Positions 1 to 5,610 of a stretch of 17,851 nucleotides of DNA are shown here, piece by piece. The notes under the pieces are model-generated. The model saw only the letters and a list, made by a program, of their open reading frames with translations, searched no databases and was not told where the DNA came from. Source of the stretch: Deltaproteobacteria bacterium. Its GTDB lineage: Bacteria; UBA10199; JACPAL01; JACOUP01. The position numbers and the translations under genes were made by a program. How positions within the stretch are numbered: the first letter of the stretch is position 1; each line of letters begins with the position of its first letter. The stretch is from contig JAUSKE010000103.1 of the NCBI GenBank assembly GCA_030649435.1, positions 1-17,851 on the forward strand. The letters run 5' to 3'.

Positions 1-2
1 GT

Positions 3-41
3 GCCATTGGAGAGGTTACCCTAACGTACAGTTCCCAATGA
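3..41 (+). CDS. possible C-terminal tail of an upstream gene (partial)
   Basis: In frame 3 the first 36 bases read a plausible protein end (AIGEVTLTYSSQ), followed by TGA at 39-41. Nothing else supports it: only 12 residues are visible, and another frame also stays open to position 92. The stretch up to the methyltransferase-like gene shows no hairpin terminator and no clear promoter, so the two genes may be co-transcribed. No function can be assigned. Confidence 0.25.
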   Translation, partial: AIGEVTLTYSSQ

Positions 42-104
42 AGTCAAGTAAGAGTCACTTCTTCATTGTCAGCTCATCAAGACTGTTGTAGATTGACCCG
101 CAGA

Positions 105-893
105 ATGTCTTTTTTGAATAAAATTTTCCCGACGTCTGGTCCAAAAGAGAAAACGGTCCCCACAAATTCCCAAAAAACATCACCTCGTCCTCCTCTAGCC
201 CCACCAACCCTTCCGACAGAGCGTCTCTACGAGCTATTTTCTATCGCTGAAGAACGGGAGGTTCTTCCCAGACTTCCCTCTCTCAGCGGAGAGCGTGTCC
301 TTTATCTGAACCCTTCTTCGGAGGCCTTCAACAACCATTTTGTTGAAAAAGGGGCTTCGATGGTTTTGAACGTCGGGTCTCAAATCAGATCGGCCGCTAA
401 TCTTAAAAAAGTGACCCCACTGAAGGCCGACATTCATCGACTCCCTTTCCAAAAAGAATCAATCGACTTTGTCCTCGCGAGTTTGAGCAGACACCCCCCT
501 TTTCAGTGGACCCCAATCTTGACCGAAATCAATCGTCTCCTCAAAAAGGGAGGGAAGGCGATCATCACGGACTGGCACCCGTTTAGCCCTTTTGGCAAAA
601 AAGTTCGTACCGCTACAACGAATCCGGCCGTCGGGCCTGACGAAGAGCCTTACGGATTCGAACGATACTTCAAACTCTTTAGAGATCAGGCCCTTCTTAT
701 CGGCAACGTGAAGGAAGTTTTTATTGATGGTGGCTTCCGTTCTTTCTTCAAGACAGAAGGAGAGCAAAAATTCTACCAGCAGGTCCATTCGCAACCACTA
801 GCAATCTTTTTTTTCTTATCAAAAGGAACAACACGAAAGGAAAAAGATGGGGATCGATCAACGGCTTCGGGACTTACAAATACAGCTTCCTGA
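105..893 (+). CDS. class I SAM-dependent methyltransferase-like protein, degenerate motif I
   Basis: This 262-residue protein resembles small UbiE/BioC-type methyltransferases. It has the 'D..RLPF.kesiDFVLAS' stretch (motif II/III region), followed by an 'EINRLLKKGGKAIITDWHP' helix-strand unit typical of the fold after the substrate pocket. The SAM-binding glycine loop, normally VLDxGxGxG, reads VLYLNPSSEAF and has lost its glycines, so catalysis is doubtful. The first 40 or so residues are a Pro/Thr/Ser/Lys-rich linker, probably disordered. ATG 105 is chosen over TTG 66 because the extra 13 residues look unlike protein; neither start has a good ribosome binding site. The last 15 codons overlap the next gene by 47 bp, and that tail (rich in Gly, Thr, Ser and Lys) looks like an accidental extension. 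Substrate unknown. Confidence 0.6.
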   Translation: MSFLNKIFPTSGPKEKTVPTNSQKTSPRPPLAPPTLPTERLYELFSIAEEREVLPRLPSLSGERVLYLNPSSEAFNNHFVEKGASMVLNVGSQIRSAANLKKVTPLKADIHRLPFQKESIDFVLASLSRHPPFQWTPILTEINRLLKKGGKAIITDWHPFSPFGKKVRTATTNPAVGPDEEPYGFERYFKLFRDQALLIGNVKEVFIDGGFRSFFKTEGEQKFYQQVHSQPLAIFFFLSKGTTRKEKDGDRSTASGLTNTAS

Positions 894-1302
894 AATACAG
901 GTGGCTGGGCTTTACCAACCGGCTGTCAAAACAGGGAACCTGATTTTTGTTTCGGGACAACTCCCCAAGAGTGAAGGACGGATTGTCTCTCAAGGTAAGC
1001 TGGGAGGTGATGTCACCCTAGAAATAGGGAGACGGGCCGCCCGGACCTGTCTCGTGAATGTCTTGGCCGTGCTCAAATCAGAACTGGGAAGTCTCGATAA
1101 GGTGAAACAGATTATCCGCTTGACCGGATACGTCGCCTCGGCCCCCGGTTTTAAAGACCAACCTAAAGTGATCGATGGGGCCAGTGAGCTCTTGGTCGAA
1201 CTCTTCGGCCCACTAGGACGGCATTCCCGGGTCGCCGTAGGGGTTGCCGAACTCCCAATGGGCGCCAGTGTTGAGATTGACCTGATCGCTGAATTTATTT
1301 GA
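847..1302 (+). CDS. RidA family protein (YjgF/YER057c/UK114)
   Basis: This 151-residue protein carries the RidA fold signature: the N-terminal 'AGLYQPAVKTGNLIFVSGQLP' type segment, a central helix with 'VNVLAVLKSELGSLDKVKQI', and a C-terminal 'AVGVAELPMGASVEIDLIAEF'. R128 and E143 align with the arginine and glutamate of the RidA trimer-interface pocket. RidA enzymes hydrolyse reactive enamine/imine intermediates such as 2-aminoacrylate from PLP enzymes. At 151 residues it is longer than classical RidA (about 128) and fits the longer Atu1953-like subgroup, for which that activity is less certain. The ATG at 847 has a GAAAGGA site five bases upstream. It overlaps the preceding methyltransferase-like gene by 47 bp, so the two are probably translationally coupled. 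The compartment is cytoplasm; there is no signal peptide. Confidence 0.88.
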   Translation: MGIDQRLRDLQIQLPEIQVAGLYQPAVKTGNLIFVSGQLPKSEGRIVSQGKLGGDVTLEIGRRAARTCLVNVLAVLKSELGSLDKVKQIIRLTGYVASAPGFKDQPKVIDGASELLVELFGPLGRHSRVAVGVAELPMGASVEIDLIAEFI

Positions 1303-1321
1303 CTTTTAGGCCATTTTCGAC

Positions 1322-1405
1322 TATTTGGAGACCTAAGTTTTACCTAAAATGCTTTTTAAAGTTTAGAGCGGCAATCATGTTAGGGAAAGGGGGTGTCTCC
1401 AAATA
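1322..1405. repeat. 84-bp element with perfect 11-bp inverted ends, upstream of the porin
   Basis: TATTTGGAGAC (1322-1332) is matched exactly by its reverse complement GTCTCCAAATA (1395-1405), with 62 bp between. Inside, CTAA near 1333 can also pair with TTAG near 1380, so the transcript could fold into a bulged stem. No T-run follows, so it is not an intrinsic terminator. Both ends carry TA, which would fit a tiny TA-flanked miniature transposable element, but any palindrome ending in TA gives the same picture. It lies 56 bp upstream of the porin start, so it could also be an operator pair or a 5' UTR structure. The rest of the 1303-1461 gap shows no convincing promoter. Confidence 0.55.
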
Positions 1406-1461
1406 ACGGCTCGCTTTAACGTAGTCTCTATCAGTTGTCTAAATCAAAGGAGAATTCAATT

Positions 1462-2631
1462 ATGAAGAAACTTATTAGCTTAATGTTAGTTGTTGCTGCC
1501 GTTGGCTTTGTCGCCATCTCCAGCGCACGGGCCGAGGAAGGCTCCGAGCTCGAGATTTCCGGCAATGTCGATGTCGTTTCTGGATGGCAGCGTGGGTTGA
1601 AGAACGCCAACTTCGCCAGTGAAGGTCTGCTGGGTGATGGTTTGGCCGCTTCAGCGGCGGGAAAATCAACCGATGTGTTCGGTTTTGTCGTTGATCAGGT
1701 CGAAGTGGACCTTGCCAAGAGCTTTGGTGAGAACATCCGCGCTCGTGCCGACATCGATTTTAGCACCTTCCGTTACAATGAAGACTCAGGAGCAATGAAC
1801 GGTGCGTATGTGGAACAAGGGTATGTCACAGCCAATATTCCGGCTGGCAATGGCATGGAGCTCCTCGTGGGTCGTTTTAACTCTGGAATCGGTCTTGACC
1901 CGGCCGATCGTAACGAGCTGAACACAGTCTCGTTCTCGATGCTGCATAGAACACTGCTCCCACACAACATGACCGGTGCTCGCTTTGGTTATCAGGCTAG
2001 CGATGCCGTTTGGTTTGATTTTTATGTTGTGAATAATCTGCAGGATGCTATCCCGGCAAACTCCGATATTCCCTCAGGCGGCTTCGATGTGAAGTACAGC
2101 TGGGGTGAAGAGGGATCGATGAGCTGGTTCAAGCTCTCTGGAGCGATTGGTCCAGAGCAAGCAACCAACAAGCATTATTCCTTCTTGGGTGACCTTGCCG
2201 CGAAGGTTCTTGTCAGCGACGGCTTCTGGCTCGGTGCTGAAGGGGCTTATCGTCAGGACAATAAGGTCGCTGGAACTGTCAATGCTCGGTACATGGGTGG
2301 TCAATTAAAGGGCACCTATGCCTTCTCTGACATCTGGGATGGAACGCTCCGTTACGGTTTCACCTGGGATATGGACGGTGGTACCGGCACAGTCGGTACT
2401 GGTCGTGCCAACGCCAACCCGCTCGGAACTTTCTTCAGCGGTGTTGCAGGAACTCCCTTCACCGGACTCGGTGCAAAGGGTCAGTTACACGATCTTTCCT
2501 TGGCCACTGGCTATCAGATCACCGATGGCGCCAAGTTCATCGTGGAAGCGAGACTCGACATGTCCCGTCCTAATGGCGCTGCCACAGGCTATCAGGCAGG
2601 AGTGGGTGGACAATTTGCTTACAGCTTCTAA
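1462..2631 (+). CDS. outer-membrane porin, BBP2/OmpL-like beta-barrel
   Basis: This 389-residue precursor has a clear Sec signal peptide (MKK, hydrophobic core at residues 4-21, cleavage after ARA at 24). The mature part alternates polar and nonpolar residues and ends in Phe (AYSF), the usual C-terminal signal for barrel insertion by BAM. Segments such as 'VVDQVEVDLAKSFGENIRA', 'VEQGYVTANIP', 'LLVGRFNSGIGLDP' and 'YVVNNLQDA' match the putative beta-barrel porin-2 family. Role: general or solute-selective diffusion channel; substrate unknown. ATG 1462 is preceded by AAAGGAG at the right distance; a TTG 27 bases upstream would break the signal peptide and is rejected. The gene is monocistronic, with an inverted-repeat leader and a strong terminator after it, which fits an abundant protein. 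Confidence 0.85.
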   Translation: MKKLISLMLVVAAVGFVAISSARAEEGSELEISGNVDVVSGWQRGLKNANFASEGLLGDGLAASAAGKSTDVFGFVVDQVEVDLAKSFGENIRARADIDFSTFRYNEDSGAMNGAYVEQGYVTANIPAGNGMELLVGRFNSGIGLDPADRNELNTVSFSMLHRTLLPHNMTGARFGYQASDAVWFDFYVVNNLQDAIPANSDIPSGGFDVKYSWGEEGSMSWFKLSGAIGPEQATNKHYSFLGDLAAKVLVSDGFWLGAEGAYRQDNKVAGTVNARYMGGQLKGTYAFSDIWDGTLRYGFTWDMDGGTGTVGTGRANANPLGTFFSGVAGTPFTGLGAKGQLHDLSLATGYQITDGAKFIVEARLDMSRPNGAATGYQAGVGGQFAYSF

Positions 2632-2669
2632 CGAAAGTTAGGGACTGTCTGGCAGAGTTGTTTTGGAGA

Positions 2670-2706
2670 GGCCCCGGTTCGCAAGAATCGGGGCCTTTTC
2701 CTTTTT
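2670..2706 (+). terminator. intrinsic terminator of the porin gene
   Basis: An 11-bp stem (2670-2680 with 2685-2695, one G-U pair) encloses a GCAA tetraloop of the stable GNRA type. It is followed by TTTTCCTTTTT at 2696-2706. It lies 39 bases after the porin stop codon. On the other strand no T-run follows the hairpin, so it should work mainly for plus-strand transcripts. Confidence 0.9.
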
Positions 2707-2732
2707 GATTATCACTTAAAATATGGTATGCT
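2705..2732 (+). promoter_or_regulatory. candidate sigma-70 extended -10 promoter for the acidic small protein
   Basis: TTGATT (2705-2710) and TATGCT (2727-2732) are separated by 16 bp, and the -10 is preceded by TGG (2724-2726), giving an extended TGn element. Each hexamer matches consensus at four of six positions. It starts right at the end of the porin terminator and predicts a transcript start near 2739, about 20 bases before the ATG at 2760. Confidence 0.4.
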
Positions 2733-2759
2733 TCCTAAGACAAAAAACGGAGGGTATTT

Positions 2760-2939
2760 ATGCTTCAATACTGGGCTGCTTTTGATGATGAAGATGATGA
2801 CGAAGAAAAAGATGAGGACTTAGAAGACGAGTCTGAAGAAGAGGATGAGGGAGAAGTTCTCGACGAGGATGATGAAGACGAAGAGGAAGAAGAAAAAAAG
2901 ATCGAGTACTATCAAAAAGTAGTGCCGAAACTGAAATGA
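2760..2939 (+). CDS. 59-residue highly acidic small protein of unknown function
   Basis: The frame starts at ATG 2760, five bases after a near-perfect GGAGGG ribosome binding site (2749-2754), and ends at TGA 2937-2939. The protein has a short hydrophobic/aromatic start (MLQYWAAF), a core of about 40 residues made almost only of Asp and Glu, and a basic/aromatic end (KKIEYYQKVVPKLK). By my count 32 of 59 residues are acidic. Asp and Glu codons are mixed, so it is not a simple trinucleotide repeat. I do not recognise the family. Its charge would suit binding of basic proteins, metal ions or nucleic-acid-binding domains, but that is a guess. Its last 28 bp overlap the end of the convergent Omp85 gene. 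It could be spurious low-complexity DNA, but the independent promoter-like sequence and ribosome binding site argue for a real gene. Confidence 0.6.
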   Translation: MLQYWAAFDDEDDDEEKDEDLEDESEEEDEGEVLDEDDEDEEEEEKKIEYYQKVVPKLK

Positions 2940-5608
2940 AAGCGCCCTTCTCCTTCTCCTGATCGTTGATCCAACTTGAAACCATAATCAAACCGGATTG
3001 GCCCAACAGGGGTGATGTAGCGCAGACCGGCACCGGCCCCGTGCCTGAGGGTATCAAGACTGATTGTATTGACATCGTTCGTCAGGCTGCCGCTATCCAA
3101 AAAGAGAACTCCCTTAATATTATGAAATAGTTTAGTTTGCATCTCTATGTTGTGAACCACAGAGATTTGTCCCCCTTCTGGTGTCCCATCGGCCTTTTTA
3201 GGCCCAATAGAATCTTGGGCAAAACCGCGTACCGAATAATCGCCCCCGACGAAGAGCAGTTCCTGAATAGGGACTGACTCTTGACCCACATTTTTGATTC
3301 CTTCCATTCGCAAGGTATTGGCAAAGGTCAAAACGCCAAAAAATGTCTTGTAATGACCAAACCAGCCCCGAAATTTTAAGAAGCTGCTACCGCTCCCAAG
3401 AACTGTTGTCGCCACATCATTGCCGGAAAGAAAGAAAAAACCGTTCTTGGGGTCCGCAAAATAATCTCTGGAATCATAGGTGAAAGAGACGCCTACTTTT
3501 GAGATTGAATTATCCCTCTTGGCCGTCGTATCGGTCGGGTCTGAATCAGTGATCGATGTCCGGGTGAATTCATAACGGCCAAGAAGACTTATTTCGGAGG
3601 TAAACTCCCGGAGTAACGAAAGAATGCCACCCAATTCAAAGGCATTAAAGGCTGGTTTGTCCTCCAGTTGCGAAAAACCGGTTGTGATAAACTGCAGGTT
3701 GGAACCAAAAAATCGAGGGTTAATCAGGTTAAACTCGCCTCTTTGAATTTTTTCGCCCCCCTTGAAACTAATATTACCGCGCTTAGCAAGACCGAAGAGG
3801 TTCCGGTGAGTGAAAGTAACTTCTCCAGAGAATCTCTCAATGGTGTCAAAAGAGGTTGCAAGATCAATGACTGCCGGTTTGGCCTCCTCCAGCTTGACTA
3901 AGAGATGAACGATTGATTCCTTCTGCTCGAGTCCCATGACTTCAATGTTAACAGAGTTAAAAGCCCCCAACTTTCTTAAGGAAGCGGCACTCTCTAAGAC
4001 TTTTGACTGGTCAAAAAGACTTCCCTCTTTGAGAGAGAGCGCACTGCGGACTGATCGATCCCATGTATGATTATTACCCACGATCAGAATCTGGCCAACT
4101 TTAACCCTTTTCCCTTCATCAATAACATAGCGTAAGGAAACGTGAGCTGTTTCTTTGTCGTATTGTGGGTCAACAAGAACAGTCGCGTAAGGAAACCCAT
4201 CCTTGGCATAAGCCGCCAAAATTTTCTCGCGATCTTCAGCTATTTTCTGAGGTTTAAGAGGCCTTCTCTTTTTATGTGTGATTAATCTTTTTAACTTTCT
4301 TTCTGAGAAGTGCTGATGACCTTCAAATTGAATCTCGTCAATAAAACTCCTTTGCCCCTCCTCTAGACTGATCTCAATAAAAACGTGGTCTTTCACTTCA
4401 TCAAAATCTACTTTTTTCTCAATAACAGAGGCTTCAAGATACCCCTGTTCACCGTAGACGCTGGTGAATTGCCTGAGATCTCTCTCAAAAAGATGCGGCT
4501 CAAAGGGGGCCCAATGGAAAAAAGCGGCCTCTTTTGTCCCCATATTTTCTTTAAGTTTTCCGGAACCAATATTCTTGTTACCCACAAAACGAATAGAATG
4601 GACCTGAGTTCTCACCCCTTCAACAATAGAAAAAATTACTTTGATCTTACCAGATTTTATTTCTTCACGATGGGCCTCAACACGGGCATCCATGAATCCG
4701 TTTTGCGCGTAAAGGCGAAGTAGTGCCTGCCGCGACTGTTCTATCTCATAACGATCATACCCCCCATCCTGTTTTAAGGTTAGAACCGGCAAGAGGGTTT
4801 TCTTCATCAGTTTTCTATTTCCTCGGATTTGAATAGACACCTGGTCATGTTGATCTACTTTCAACCAAAGATGGATCTTATTCTCCTTTTCGTCACGTTC
4901 CGTTCGGGCCAATTTGATCCGTGCTCTCAGATATCCTTTTTCCTGATAGTCACGTCTTATTTTATCAAGCGACTCTTTCAGTCGTGGTAATCGGTAGGGA
5001 ATTAGCGGGTTAACCTTTGAGACAAAATAGCTATGAGGAAAAACGGTGTTGCCATCGACAGTAATATTACCGATCCGAAAACGTCTCCCCTTTTTTACCT
5101 TGAATGTTAGTAGGACAATGTCTTTCTTGGGGTCTTTCTTCTCCTCAACAAAAACCTTTGTCCCTTCATATCCCTGGCCTTCAAAAAAATGTTCTATCCT
5201 CTCAATCTGTTCCTCAGCCATCCCCTCCCTATAGCTCGTGCCAACTCTCAAAGAGATGACGGCCCTGATTCTTCTACTGAGGAAAGGATAATGCCCGCGA
5301 ACATCAATATTTGAAATAATCCACCCATCGTCGAGGTTAAAAACAAGGTCGACTCCTAGCTGAGAAATCTTCTTCTCAGCCTCTACTTTTCGAAATCTCC
5401 CCCATTGCTTTAAATAAGCTATCGCCTGTTTAAATTTTTCTTCGTCCCATGTTTCCCCCTCCTTGAGGGGAAGAATACTGCGGATTGTTTCATCTGAAAC
5501 GGCGGTGTGGTTGCGAAGAGTGATCGAATGGACAAGGGTCTCTGCCCCCTGTGATCTCGAGGAGAAAACAAGCAACGCGCAAATAAAGAAAAAGACCTTT
5601 TTATTCAA
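2912..5608 (-). CDS. Omp85-family outer-membrane assembly protein with seven POTRA domains (TamA/BamA-like)
   Basis: This 898-residue protein has a signal peptide (cleavage near residue 22), then seven POTRA-like repeats at about 24-96, 97-176, 177-256, 257-333, 335-420, 421-501 and 502-577. Each ends in a beta-strand followed by a Gly-rich or Lys-rich turn, and most contain a 'GY/GF..A' helix end. A C-terminal barrel of about 320 residues follows, with the loop-6 Omp85 motif VRGF (793-796) and terminal Phe. BamA usually has five POTRAs and TamA three. It inserts barrel proteins into the outer membrane. The start is TTG (5606-5608): its Shine-Dalgarno sequence GAGGT lies in the last codons of tamB, only 2 bp separate the genes, and the next Met is residue 130. 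Adjacency to TamB favours a TamA-like role, but BamA function is possible. It is the last gene of the five-gene operon. Confidence 0.9.
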   Translation of the reverse strand: MNKKVFFFICALLVFSSRSQGAETLVHSITLRNHTAVSDETIRSILPLKEGETWDEEKFKQAIAYLKQWGRFRKVEAEKKISQLGVDLVFNLDDGWIISNIDVRGHYPFLSRRIRAVISLRVGTSYREGMAEEQIERIEHFFEGQGYEGTKVFVEEKKDPKKDIVLLTFKVKKGRRFRIGNITVDGNTVFPHSYFVSKVNPLIPYRLPRLKESLDKIRRDYQEKGYLRARIKLARTERDEKENKIHLWLKVDQHDQVSIQIRGNRKLMKKTLLPVLTLKQDGGYDRYEIEQSRQALLRLYAQNGFMDARVEAHREEIKSGKIKVIFSIVEGVRTQVHSIRFVGNKNIGSGKLKENMGTKEAAFFHWAPFEPHLFERDLRQFTSVYGEQGYLEASVIEKKVDFDEVKDHVFIEISLEEGQRSFIDEIQFEGHQHFSERKLKRLITHKKRRPLKPQKIAEDREKILAAYAKDGFPYATVLVDPQYDKETAHVSLRYVIDEGKRVKVGQILIVGNNHTWDRSVRSALSLKEGSLFDQSKVLESAASLRKLGAFNSVNIEVMGLEQKESIVHLLVKLEEAKPAVIDLATSFDTIERFSGEVTFTHRNLFGLAKRGNISFKGGEKIQRGEFNLINPRFFGSNLQFITTGFSQLEDKPAFNAFELGGILSLLREFTSEISLLGRYEFTRTSITDSDPTDTTAKRDNSISKVGVSFTYDSRDYFADPKNGFFFLSGNDVATTVLGSGSSFLKFRGWFGHYKTFFGVLTFANTLRMEGIKNVGQESVPIQELLFVGGDYSVRGFAQDSIGPKKADGTPEGGQISVVHNIEMQTKLFHNIKGVLFLDSGSLTNDVNTISLDTLRHGAGAGLRYITPVGPIRFDYGFKLDQRSGEGEGRFHFSFGTTF

Positions 5609-5610
5609 AT

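Noticed and set aside
2318..2641. 107-codon plus-strand frame inside the porin gene
   Set aside because: It is a shifted frame of the porin, with Ser/Pro/Val bias and no ribosome binding site; the porin frame has the barrel features and the terminal Phe.
2741..2900. GA-rich tract as a simple-sequence repeat rather than a gene
   Set aside because: The tract mixes GAT, GAC, GAA and GAG without a fixed repeat unit and is preceded by a strong ribosome binding site, so a coding origin is favoured, though not proven.
2758..3075. 105-codon minus-strand frame with His/Leu/Arg-rich end
   Set aside because: It is the reverse reading of the acidic gene (GAT/GAA codons become ATC/TTC and, shifted, CTT/CAT) and another frame of the Omp85 end; the repetitive composition is an artefact.
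4385..4723. 112-codon plus-strand frame opposite the POTRA region
   Set aside because: It is antisense to conserved POTRA repeats, with Phe/Lys-rich sequence and no start signals.
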